Part shown: piece by piece, positions 53,701-64,000 of the stretch | Position numbering within the stretch: the stretch's first letter is position 1 | Layout: the number at the start of each line of letters is the position of its first letter | Source of the DNA: Neelides folsomi | Lineage: Eukaryota > Arthropoda > Collembola > Neelipleona > Neelidae | Reading direction: 5' to 3' | Assembly (NCBI GenBank): GCA_034687125.1 | Contig: JAQGBZ010000024.1 | Span: 1-64,000 of the forward strand | DNA length: 64,000 nt | Translations under genes and position numbers: made by a program | The notes under the pieces: generated by a model | Seen by the model: only the letters and a program-made list of their open reading frames with translations | What the model was told of the DNA's origin: nothing | The model's database searches: none

Positions 53701-56700
53701 TAACTTTTAAACGCAAAACACTTTCGCATCTTGTAGGTACAACATCTAAAATTACGCCGTACGCTTCTGCCTGAGTGCTTCACCTTCGATAGCCCTCGCA
53801 ATAATTTGAAAGGTCCTACAGACAACCGTCTGAGTCATGTTGTATTGATATATCAAACTCACCTAATATCAGTCTATACATGAGAAGATGCAAAGTTGAG
53901 GAAAAAAATGCATGATAAGTTGAGTGAGGTAATGAATTACTTCCTTTAGCCCAAATCTCATCAGTCGTTAATGAAAAAGGTAAAGCAAAGATCAGGAAGT
54001 CCAAGGCCGTGAGTGGAAGCTCAAAAGTCAAAGGCTTCAATTTGGTGAACTTGCCCATAGCCACCTCTATATCTCCCACTATAGGAATTTGAGGAATTGA
54101 AGGAAAGCGAGGAGATGCTGAGAGTTTGAGAGATTATTGAAAGGAGGAAGGACCATATGAGAACTTCAAGATCACTTTCTGGTAATAAGAATAAATCATA
54201 AGTGCGAAGCCCTTTTCGTGTCTAATAAATAGGCACGGGAGGCATATAATGGAAAAATAAGAAGAAAAAAACAAGGACATTCCCCTTATAACTTACTCTA
54301 CCAAACTTCGAAGAATGAGGAATAAAGATGAGAATAATTAAATTCATTGCCCTGATTCATTCATTCATTCAGGCCCTATCCAATCTAGTGACCTATAGTT
54401 ATACAAATATACTTTGGCATAAGACACTTTTAATTTAATATACTTATGGTTAGCCCGGTGCACACAATATGTTATTGCGTTATAAACTTTTAATTATCGC
54501 ATGCAAATATTGATCAAGGGGCCAATAAGGAAAAAAAGCTCATTAACTCATTAATAAAACTATACTCGTGAAACGGACGTTTATAATTGTAATTACAATT
54601 ATACCTTGCATGTTTGTGCGGTCAAACAAATGTTCTTACCTTGTAGGATACACGTGTATAAATACATTACATCCAATGTAAATATTAGTATTTTTAACAT
54701 TTCAACAATTGTTTGCATTTAAATGCAATTAATCTTTTTCCTTATTTGTTTATTATTAAATAATTATTACTCTCAAATATTTATTTAAACTTGAAGATTT
54801 TCATCATTCTTATCTTGTAGATCTCATGTTGGGATTTCATCGTTTAATAATAACGTTAAATATTAGCAATCATAATTATAAGGTTTTTCCATCTGAAGTC
54901 CACTAGTAAAATTATGTAATCGTTTAATTAATTCAAATGCTTAGTTTTCTATCTCCCTGCACTAGATGCATATTCTTTTTCATTTTCTCATGGGGCTGGC
55001 CCAATTAACTCAAAGTGAGAATATTCAAAGAACAATAGTTTGATAGATATCAGACATGTTCATCCTCTTACATTTTAGTAAAAGCTATAAAATGTTGAGT
55101 AATCTTAATTCACTGACCGCTGCTACACATTCGTAATGAGGAGAGGAAAAGAGGAATTGAAATGAATTTTTCCCACATCTTGCATATCCAGATATCCAAA
55201 CTGTCAAGGATCCTTCGATCTCAATTCTTCACTTAAAAGAGTTTTTTGTGCAGATAAATGAATTATCGAAAATTACTTTCATAAGAGATTCACCTTCAAA
55301 TTAATTTCCTTTCCATTAAATCATTTTCAACAATTCCCAACAGTTGCATTTTCGTATACACATCTTTAATGCATTAATCATGTATTTGATATTTATTATA
55401 ATAGTAGGAGTAAACACGCTCAATAGACCATACCCAACACACACCCATCCTTCTTCCTCATGCCACTCGTATAGTATCAATAAATTTAATTAGAAAAGAT
55501 AAGCTCACACACTACAATTGTATATACAATTATATCCACTACCTATACTTGGATAACTCATTCTGGTTATGGAGATTTTCAAGAGTTGAAACGTGATCTG
55601 AAAATCCCAGGTCTTTCCACGAGCAAGGATTTCCCTCAAAGAAGATGGAAAAGTGTAAACAACTTAAACCAGGAAGTGGGGAAGTAGCGCGACTCATAAC
55701 TTATTGTAATCCAATCTTCCTCTCCCTTTTTATTGAAAGAGGAAACTCGTGTTCAGCCCTAAACAAAAAACCCCACATAATTCCTAAAGATCTTCTTCAA
55801 ATTAACCATTTTTGCAAGGTCCTTTGTTATTCTATTCCAATTAAAGAAATTAAGGGAATTAAAGGAATTAAGGAAATGGAAAAAATGGAATGAGATTATT
55901 TCAAGTAAAAACTTACATGGAGCATTAAAATAAAAACTAACAAAGGTGGGAGGTAAACAAAGCGCATTTTTAAAATGACTCGCATTGTTTGCCGTCTCAA
56001 TTCAGAAATATCTGGAAAGTGATCTGCGTAAGCAGGAATCTTCACCTGCAATTGTGAACCCAACAAGAAAACACGCGGACGACGTCACTACACAATTTTT
56101 CTGCATGTCGCATCGCATTTAGCCATTTAAGAGAAAAACACTTATAAATGAGCTTACTCACATCGCTATAAAATACAATCAGGTTCTCGAGTATTTAATA
56201 AAGGAATAATGGCATATGTTTGTAAGCATCTACTATAGCCATAAACATGTAGTATGAAGTTGATTTGCGAATTATTTTGCAGTTCAGGGTTAGCAACCCT
56301 ATACCATGACATACGGCAGAATCATGGAACAAAAACAATCCTTCCACTGCAGAATACTGAACCCTTGTTCCATAGGTCCAATGTTTACAACCATTGTTTA
56401 TCAATTGATTGGATTAACCCATTGAGGTTTAATCCTCTAAGTTTCCCTTCTTGGTATTACACCGCATGACGTAAGGACCGGAACGCATTTTCTTACTGCG
56501 ATCTTATTATGAATTTAAGAGGTGAATAGGTGAATACAGGAAACGTGTACTTGCATTTTTTTCCCTCCCGAGATGACATTGGCCGTGAAAAATGACGTGG
56601 TTCGAGATTAATCATGGGAATGTTTGGGAATGTTTGTTTGTGAGTACCTGGAAATTTGGTGTCGAGGCGGCGAGTGTGGGTTGGGAGCACACGTTGTCAA

Positions 56701-57298
56701 TGAGGGAGGGAACCCTCCTTTTCATGTATATAAGGTTTCGAATGAAACCTAATGGCCAGTTTTACTACAAAAGTAAGTCAAGACACATTGAAGGATCACC
56801 ATTGAATTGAGCCTGAGTCTCATTAGCAGATATCGCAATCAGCGACTGATCTCCCATTGAATACATCCCGAGAGTTGTAAGCGGAAAAGAAGGCATATAA
56901 ATTGGCGATTCCCATCTTGGATCATACGATCGAAGCATTGAGAGTCGGCATAACAAATACACCACCTCATTATTACTACAACAAAGGTTGAGAGAGGAAA
57001 CTCTCGATTGTTGCTCTTGCTATCTCATTCTCATAAGAACTCTCTTTGTGTTATTGTATTGGCGATCTCCGAGGAGAAGATCAGAAAGTGAAAGTCTTGA
57101 TAGACGAAAAAAACTGCGGTGACGGAGAGACTCATTCACTTCCTCAGTGAGATTCGAGAGGGACGGATTTTGCAATCATTATTTAATATTCTCTCTTGTG
57201 TGGCTAAAAATAATATTCAATTGTTTGAACGGTGAAGTGAACCTGCAAACTCCCATTACATAACCAATCCCTCAAATTGCAATCTCATTCAATTCACA
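50744..57298. other. 6.5 kb intergenic region between divergent genes F and G
   Basis: The largest gap in the array and the point where orientation flips. It must carry the F promoter at its left end and the G promoter at its right end. I find no convincing gene. The best coding-looking frame is 53941-54079 on the minus strand (MGDIEVAMGKFTKLKPL...), with a possible donor GTAATT, but no partner exon is secure. Short AAGGAATTAA repeats occur near 55850-55880. Confidence 0.45.
56896..56925 (+). promoter_or_regulatory. Candidate core promoter of gene G
   Basis: A TATAAA at 56896-56901 lies 28 bases before the A of TCATAC (56922-56927), a weak initiator, about 375 bases upstream of the start codon of G. 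A second TATA (TATATAAG, 56727) has a CCAGTT 31 bases downstream and a GTAAGT donor soon after, so an alternative leader exon is possible. A CRE-like ATGACGTAA lies further upstream near 56465. Which is used cannot be decided here. Confidence 0.4.
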
Positions 57299-59521
57299 AT
57301 GCCTGAGGCCCAAGTTGGAAAATTGTTCATGTCGACGGAGGAGCTCACGACTGCTGAAGAGTCCCATATTAACGGTACTTATAAACCAATTTCACTCTTA
57401 ACCTAGTTAATAAATAGCATTCGTGTGAGGATGGTAAAAAGTGCGCGAGATGCATTTCTGCAACAAATGACCACCATTGACACATGTGTCTCTTTGTCTT
57501 TATAGGGAACGTACCAGATTATGTAAAGGGAACTTTCATTCGTGTCGGTCCGGGGAAATGGGACATGAATGGATTTACCATGAACCACTGGCTTGATGGC
57601 TATTCAATACTTTCAAAATTCATCATCAATGGAGACCAAGTATCCTTTGAGAAAAAGTTCCTCAGGTCAGAAGCTTACAAACGGGCCATGGTGGCCCAAA
57701 AGCCAGTCATCACTGAATTCGGAACCAAAGCATTTCCAGATCCTGCCAAGAGTCTTTTTTCTCGCTTTGTTACCTCCCTTGTAAGTTAAAAAATCAAATC
57801 AAAAATCTTTTTTTTACTTTTTTGCAAAATATCTTGATGTGGCGTTGAATGTACATTATGTGTACATTTTTCACTTGCTTTGCACTCTCAACTCGGCATG
57901 CAAGAAAGATTGAAATGTAAAGAACGTAACATGTAAAATCATCATCTCATTTTTCTAGTTCCCAATTGAGCTGACTGACAACGATCAGCTCTCGCTTTTC
58001 AACTATAATTCAACATGCTTCGCCACAAGTGAGACTTCCTTCTTCCATGAAATCGAACCTTGCAATCTGAGCACAGGGGAAAAATTCGACTCCAATAAAT
58101 GTTTCGGACAAGTCAAGTTGAACTCGCTCTCTGCCCACCCACAGGTCGACCCGAAAACTGGGGTAAGCTGACCCACATTTCCCAAATCGCCAAATCATCT
58201 TAAATTTATTAAAATGACCATTAGTGAACCATGTTCTGTGAACATCTTTCGAGATTCCTATGCTAATTGAACTTATCCTTCCAGATAATGTACAACATTG
58301 GCTCAACTCTCCTCACTGGGCTCAAGTATCATATTATGGCCATTCCTCCTGCGGCAAGCAATCAATCAGTAAAAGAAAACTTTAAAAAGTCCAAGACGAT
58401 CGCGACGATCTCGGCAACTAAATCCTGCTACCTCAGTTATTGTCACTCTTTTGGGATGACGTCCAAATACATCATTTTCATCGAGCAACCGTTTGTTCTT
58501 AATTTCAAGAAGGCTATGGCTGGAGCCGTGCTCAAAACCCAATCCTTTAAAGAATGGCTGGAATGGCACCCAGAGGAAATCATGAACAGATTCTTCATTA
58601 TTGAAAAAGGTGATTAGACCTTCCAAGACATTAATTACATCCTTTGTTTACGATTTGGCTTTTGAGTACAAGATCAACATCATTGCATCACCATCTATTA
58701 TTATACATTAATATCCTTGGTCTACTCAAAAGCTGAATGACAGTTAATTATTAAACTTCAAAATTATCAATTAATAATTATAATTAATATATTGATTCAA
58801 CTCATTTCCAGAAACGGGAAAAGTTTTGAAAACGGAGATCGTGTCAAAAGATCCATTCTTTTTCCTCCACTTCATTAACTGCTATGAGGAGGACGATCAC
58901 ATTGTGATGGATCTCACCGTTTACCCGGATCCTTCCATGCTTGACAACATGTACCTCTCAAAACTCCGAGACGGGATTTTCGACGAGGGCGAACAACCCA
59001 ATGCTCAAAGATTCGTCGTCCCGATCGTCTCCGACATCCACGACGTCCCTGAAAACATTGATTTAGTCCATATTAAGACTGAGGGGACGGCTGTGCGAAT
59101 CGGGAAGCAAATCGTCCTCACTCCGGAAATCCTCACCGAGAAAGGTTTTGAAATGCCGGTGATCAACAAGAAATATTTTGGAAAGAAGCATAATATTTTT
59201 TGGGCCACGGGATCGAAGGCTCCTGGACATTTCGAAAACGCCCTTTTCAAATATGACAAGAAGAAGCGAGAAACGATCCTTTGGAGAGAAGGGAATTTTA
59301 ATTGTCCAGGCGAGCCCGTGTTCATTGCCAAACCTAATGCATTGCGAGAAGACGAAGGCGTTTTAATTTCCGCTGTGACGGACACGAGAAATAATTATAG
59401 TGATTTTCTTCTCTTTCTTGATGCCACAACTATGGAGGAGCTTGGGCGTGCGAAATTTAAAGCTCACATTCCTCAAAGTCTTCATGGGATTTTCCTTAAT
59501 ACACTCGCTGTAGCACTGTAG
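57299..59521 (+). CDS. Carotenoid cleavage oxygenase family, gene G (5 exons, 529 aa)
   Basis: Same family, the only copy on the plus strand. Exons: 57299-57374, 57506-57780, 57959-58162, 58285-58609, 58812-59521 (1,590 bases, in frame). Ligand positions nearly coincide with bovine RPE65 (180/241/313/527): His177 (SAHP), His239 (CHSF), His313 (LHFINCYEEDD), His518 (LHGIF). Second-shell glutamates are Glu142 (TSETSFF), the Glu of CPGEPVF and that of EELGRA. The PDPCK-like loop reads FPDPAKSLFSRF. Exons 2, 4 and 5 each fuse several exons seen in F, so many introns were lost. The start MPEAQVGKLF resembles F's N-terminus. A polyadenylation signal AATAAA lies at 59871. Codon use is GC-richer than in A to D. 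Confidence 0.95.
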
Positions 59522-59870
59522 CATTCACTAAACTTACTCGCATTCTTTATTGATTCAAACTTTTGTTCTTACTAAATCCTCTAACAAACACTGTTATATA
59601 TGTAAATACTTTTATATTTTTCCAAGTATTGTGGAAGAGATAAACTAACTGGGGAATTCCATTCCTAGGAAGTTTTTTTTAAGATTTTATAGATTATATT
59701 ATAAGCTTCAAATAGCAATTCTTTGTTATAATAATTTTATTTTCTAGAGATTATTTTATTTAAAAAATGTATTCTGGTCAAAAATACTTTAAAAGTGCAT
59801 AAGTGTATGTAATTTAAGTACTTAGTACTCTTACTATTTTATACTTTGAACTTAAACTATTGCTCAAATG

Positions 59871-59876
59871 AATAAA
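59871..59876 (+). terminator. Polyadenylation signal candidate of gene G
   Basis: A canonical AATAAA in sense orientation, 350 bases after the stop codon of G. No other AATAAA was noticed between them. Assigned by position only. Confidence 0.35.
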
Positions 59877-60433
59877 ACATAATAATTTTTATACAAATGT
59901 ATTTTCAATTGTACTTTGCCGACTTATTATATCTTTAATGTTCTAACTAAGTATTACTTTTTTGTATTTAATATTCATATTATTACTCTACATAAGATAT
60001 CATTGATCATATAAAAACTATAAAATATACATTTACATACTTATACATTACATATTTTTACTTTCTATACAATGTAATATATGTGTACATCCATATATGA
60101 AGATGCATTGTACGCGTAACAAATATGAATACCCAGACAAGAATTATTAATATACGTGTGAAAAAATATTATGATGGGTTTATCTCTATATAATTATTCA
60201 AAATTACTTTCGTTCAGCATTCATGCAGATAATCCCTAGATTACCGTTTTTACAAAGCATTGCTTTGTTTACATCTTAATTATGTATACCTAGTATACAT
60301 TCTCTTAAGTCATTACAATGAATTTTTTTAAGTCTATCAATGATGAAATATTCCCCAGTTTAAACAAAAATAATACATTATTAACAAACGAGCTATTCCA
60401 ATTATTCAATTTCAAAATGATACATTATTAACT

Positions 60434-60572
60434 AGCAATGGGCCCGTCTCCTGACGGGATGGTAATTTCAATCCATTAAAAATCTTTTAAATGGTACATA
60501 TATCGAGGATTTCCAATAAAAGATTTTTAATGGGTTGAAATTACCGCCCCGTCAGGAGACGGGCCCATTGCT
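60434..60572. mobile_element. Fold-back element with about 55-base arms (139 bp)
   Basis: Left arm starts AGCAATGGGCCCGTCTCC at 60434; its complement ends at 60572. Arms of about 55 bases match except for three positions, around a loop of about 29 bases. Two of the three differences would be G-U pairs in RNA, so a transcript would still fold into an almost uninterrupted hairpin. The GC-rich outer ends contrast with the AT-rich surroundings, pointing to an inserted MITE. No clear target duplication was found. Confidence 0.7.
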
Positions 60573-60730
60573 GGACTTTAGTTATAAAATATCAATTTGT
60601 TTCCGTAATCCGTTTACTTTAGCACTTAATACAACAATGTGGGCTGAATTAAAATTAAAAACCTTTAAAAATTATGACCACGACCCAGAACTCGGCATTT
60701 GCTACCCAATTCAGGTATTACCCGAGCTAG

Positions 60731-60813
60731 GACGCCGGAACAAACCGGAACGTTCCGTTCCGATTCCGATCGTATTCCGAATTTTTACGTTACGTTCCGG
60801 TCCGATTCGGATC
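60731..60813. repeat. TTCCG-rich imperfect repeat
   Basis: A GC-rich island of interspersed TTCCG/CGGAA units (GTTCCGTTCCGATTCCGATC in its middle), followed by more of the same. It is unlike its surroundings and looks like a fragment of a dispersed repeat or transposon end. Confidence 0.5.
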
Positions 60814-62702
60814 ATGTTGTCTATATGTTAACTACTGGACCACTTTTAATAGCCACTTGAAACCTTGACTTAAAAATCTCCCCCTATCCCTTGACAAAAA
60901 TGACAGTTCGGTTTGGAATTAAAATGTATTGAAATGGAGAGAGGAAAAGAATTTGTTAAAAAACGTTTCAATATGAGCGTTTGTCTCAAACTCAAACTCG
61001 CCAACTTTTCCAAAATAATTCAAAAGTTTATGTATCTCTTCCTTGACAATGCCAACATTGTCGCAGATTTCTCGAAGACCATCGGTTTAATCAAAAAACC
61101 CTCCCATCATTTTGACCTCGGAAAGATTCCGGTCAGGTTGGTATTTTTATTTCAGCCAAACTATTATAGTGAGTGAGAAAAGTCCCCGAACAAATTTAAA
61201 GTTTAATATTTTATAAAGGTAGATATTGAGCAAATTATAAATAAAAACTAAACGATTAATTTATACAGACTCATTTTTTCATGATTTGGGGTAATTAATG
61301 AAAATTGAACATACTACGGAAATATTGTTTTTGTTATTGTGAATACTATAAAACACAAAGAGGTCTGTTCTTTAACAAAAAAGAACTTAACGTAGATTTG
61401 CGTACGAGCGAAATACTCGTTTGGCAAGATAGGAAACAGCATTTCTCTTCTTAATAAAGCCCAATCTTTAAAATAATGCACTCTCTTTTGTTTACTCATT
61501 TACGTCAACATTAATACAATAAAACATGCACAGCTGCATTTATCTATTAGCCAGTATGAAGAAGAGAAAAATATTTTTATCTTATTTAGTTAATGCCAAT
61601 TACTGCGTATTTAATTGACCGTCTTATACAACCTCCAAGAATAGAAATACCTAACGCGATTCAATAAAATAATTAAGTATGGAAATTAAATGATGTATAA
61701 TTCGTACATTTTTTGATTTTCTAAACAATAGAACTTCTTATAAGGAATTCTAAATTAATGAAGTTTATGTGCAACATTATTCTTTGTAATATAATAAGAG
61801 ATATATAAATGAAAAATTATTGTTCTTTTGCAGGAAATGAACAGCTTAACCCTTACCACAAGCTAAAGGTTCCTTATAGGAAATTATATGATGTGCAACG
61901 AGCAATTCTTTATCTTCACTTCTTCACACTCCCACTTTTAATACCTTTTTATCTTATTCATTAATCGAGAGAATTACACGAACACTTTACCTCTTTATTC
62001 TTTCAGTTATTCGCATTTTTATTTATCTGTTCTTTGTCGCATTCTAGTGGTTGTTTTATTTGCAAAATTATAAATTCAAAGGTTTTACAAGGAGTGCCTC
62101 GTCTGGCGCTACATCATCTTGTGCAAAAAAACATTGCCAAAATCCACTCTATGCAATATTTGTAGATGAACTCAAAGAAGCCTCCTTTGTCATGCTTTAA
62201 AATTGGTTAACTTAAATATTTACTAATAATGCTTACTAAATGCTCTTACTAAATGTTTGCTTCCTTATGCTTTTATGCTTTGGTATTTGCAATTCGATTA
62301 AACAAAATGATCAAATAATGTAATTCAGAAATTGTTAAAAGTATTCGATTTATTTTTTGCTTTCGTTTTTAAATATTCGATTTCGATTCTTTTCAATAAT
62401 AATATTTGTTATTTCAAAATGATCTTATTCTACACTTTGCATTAGTCTTTATTATTAAGAGATATTCTTATATTTACAAATAATTAATAAAAATAAGTAA
62501 CATAAATAAATAGGATAAAACATTGTTAATAAAATGGTAATCAAACACATTAATAATAAAAACAATAAAAAAAGCATCAATTGCATATTGATTTTATGCA
62601 TTGTAAAATTTGCATATTGATACAAATTTGCATTAGGATATTTGGCATTGTTGGATAATTGATCGATAGGATTTCCAATAACTGGAATTGAGCCGTTGTG
62701 AC

Positions 62703-64000
62703 TCAATTCATGAAAAGGCCATGGAAAGCAATAGGGATGTGTGCTTTGAATTGAGCTCTTCCGAGTTCCTCCATGGTAGTGGCGTCGAGGACGAGAAGAA
62801 AATCATTGGCACCCGGCCGGGTGTCTGTAACTGCGGATATCAAAACTCCATCATCTTCCCTTATTCCACCAGGCTTGGGGATGAATTGCGGTTCTCCAGG
62901 AAATGTTCCGGTTTCCTTCCAAACGACCGTCTCGTTTTTCTTTGCATCGTATTTCATGATCGAATGCAAGAAAGCTCCGCTCATGATCCCAGCTGAATAC
63001 AAGTAGGAGTATTTCTTTCCTTGGTACTTCTTATTAATAATCGGCATCTCGATCCCTTCCTCGGTGAGGATCTGTGGAGCGACTGTGATTGAGTCTCCGG
63101 TTCTAACAGCCGTCGCGTCGCTTTTGACTGCAACGAGATCCACTCCCTCAGGAGTGTTCTTGAGATCCACCAAGGGAAGAACGTAACGATGGACAGCGGC
63201 TTTTGACTTTTGCTCCATTTTCCCATCTCTGAGGTCAGCAATATAAAGGGAGTCAAACATCTCAGCATTTTCATATGAATTAATGTCCAGCACAATTTGG
63301 TCATTTTCTTCATAGGCATTGACCATGTGGAGAAAGAAAAAGGGATCTTTGGACATGTATTCTGTTTTCAACACTTTTCCAGTCTCTTTTTCAATGACCC
63401 AGAATTTGTTCCGTGTGCCTTCCCGCCATGTGAGGTATTCGTTAAAAGAGGGATTTTTCATGTAGCAGAGAGCGGCCTTCTTGATGTCCATCACATAGGG
63501 CTGTTCCACAAAGACGATGTATTTTTTGGTCATGGCGAAGGAATGGCAATAGCTGAGCATGCCTGAGAATGCAAAGCTGGAGGGAATGGAACAAATGATT
63601 TTGGCCTTTCCCATCAAATTCTTTGAGCTTTGATTGCTAGCTGGGGCCGGGATTTTGAAAATGTTGTACTTGAGGCCGGTAATGACGCTGAAGCCGATGT
63701 TGTACATGGTGCCGTCGGTGTCGCGGAGACAATGGGCTGAGGCCACATTGCAGCCGAAAAATTTGTTCACGTCGCACTTGTCCCCGACGCAAGAAAGAGA
63801 GCATGGGTCGATTTGGCGGAAGAAGTTCGTCTCGCTTGTAGCATAGACATCCTCACCGAGTTGGAAAAGATTCACCGAGTCATTGTCAGTCAGCTCGATG
63901 GGCATGATAGCAGAGAGAAACCGGGAGAACATTGATTTGTTGGGATCCTTGAACGCTCGAGTTCCGAATTCTGTAAGGACAGGCTTCCCGGCCTTTTGGG
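62703..64000 (-). CDS. Carotenoid cleavage oxygenase family, gene H (5' end beyond the window)
   Basis: Same family. One uninterrupted exon of at least 1,298 bases runs from the right edge to the stop at 62703. It begins inside the block QKAGKPVLTEFGTRAFKDPN, so only roughly the first 90-100 residues are missing. All ligand blocks are present: SAHC (with Cys replacing the usual Pro), YCHSFAM, LHMVNAYEEND and FHGLF; the Glu of TSETNFF, FPGEPQF and EELGRAQF also remain. The loop reads FKDPNKSMFSRF. Not one of the introns seen in A to G over this region is kept, but the frame is intact and codon use is GC-richer. This fits cDNA-mediated intron loss of a functional gene rather than a dead retrocopy. 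Upstream introns outside the window cannot be excluded. Confidence 0.95.
   Translation of the reverse strand, partial: QKAGKPVLTEFGTRAFKDPNKSMFSRFLSAIMPIELTDNDSVNLFQLGEDVYATSETNFFRQIDPCSLSCVGDKCDVNKFFGCNVASAHCLRDTDGTMYNIGFSVITGLKYNIFKIPAPASNQSSKNLMGKAKIICSIPSSFAFSGMLSYCHSFAMTKKYIVFVEQPYVMDIKKAALCYMKNPSFNEYLTWREGTRNKFWVIEKETGKVLKTEYMSKDPFFFLHMVNAYEENDQIVLDINSYENAEMFDSLYIADLRDGKMEQKSKAAVHRYVLPLVDLKNTPEGVDLVAVKSDATAVRTGDSITVAPQILTEEGIEMPIINKKYQGKKYSYLYSAGIMSGAFLHSIMKYDAKKNETVVWKETGTFPGEPQFIPKPGGIREDDGVLISAVTDTRPGANDFLLVLDATTMEELGRAQFKAHIPIAFHGLFMN

Larger units (their letters stand above)
59522..62702. other. Convergent 3' flanks of genes G and H, with repeat DNA
   Basis: G (plus) and H (minus) end towards each other. 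This gap holds G's 3' UTR (candidate AATAAA at 59871-59876), a long fold-back element (60434-60572) and a TTCCG-rich patch (60731-60813), both listed separately. The open frames here (for example 60913-61176) have no family resemblance. Confidence 0.5.

Noticed and set aside
60913-61176. 87-codon plus-strand frame between G and H
   Set aside because: Low-complexity Lys/Phe/Ile-rich translation, no splice context, no family similarity.
9821-64000. A horizontally acquired bacterial carotenoid cluster or operon
   Set aside because: All copies carry spliceosomal introns or close relatives that do, and the protein blocks are of the animal BCO/RPE65 type.

Overview
This is AT-rich nuclear DNA from an invertebrate animal. 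Genes are split by short GT-AG introns, there are no operons or bacterial signals, and small fold-back transposon remnants are scattered through it. An arthropod, possibly a crustacean, is the best guess: one promoter has a TATA box 31 bases before an arthropod-style TCAGTC initiator, and two remnants look like Tc1/mariner derivatives. The species cannot be fixed from the sequence alone. Gene models were built by hand from splice sites, reading-frame continuity and family motifs. Every complete model closes in frame across all its exons.

Left part (1-9.2 kb), ordinary housekeeping genes. There is a possible first exon of an unrecognised gene running off the left edge (minus strand). Then come mitochondrial citrate synthase (8 exons, 463 aa, minus), the cytochrome c oxidase copper chaperone SCO1 (5 exons, 289 aa, minus) and, head-to-head with it, an SFT2-type Golgi vesicle-transport membrane protein (3 exons, 232 aa, plus).

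Right part (9.8-64 kb), a tandem array of eight carotenoid cleavage oxygenases (BCO/RPE65/NinaB family). They are called A to H here: A 9821-13084, B 15685-25677, C 29217-34966, D 36957-39782, E 41268-44061, F 47002-50743 (all minus), G 57299-59521 (plus), and H 62703 to beyond the right edge (minus). No other convincing gene lies among them. A to G are complete at 519-542 aa, the family's usual size. All eight keep the four iron-ligand histidines, with spacing close to RPE65 (in G: H177, H239, H313, H518). All are therefore probably working enzymes or isomerases of carotenoid/retinoid metabolism, but substrate and cleavage position cannot be read from the sequence.

The paralogues differ strikingly in architecture: 14, 12, 12, 10, 8, 15 and 5 exons for A to G, and one exon of at least 1,298 bases in H. 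Shared introns and residues suggest pairs: A with B, C with D (both with Asp where Glu normally supports an iron ligand, and both with Cys before the last ligand), and E/F/G/H closer to vertebrate-like BCOs. D carries two GC-AG introns. Gene B has a 5.4 kb first intron, a clear promoter, and a cluster of TGTAAATA motifs in intron 3. One intron of E is 78 bases long and stop-free, so it could be retained in frame. Mobile-element remnants include three fold-back elements and an element with terminal inverted repeats inside an intron of C.
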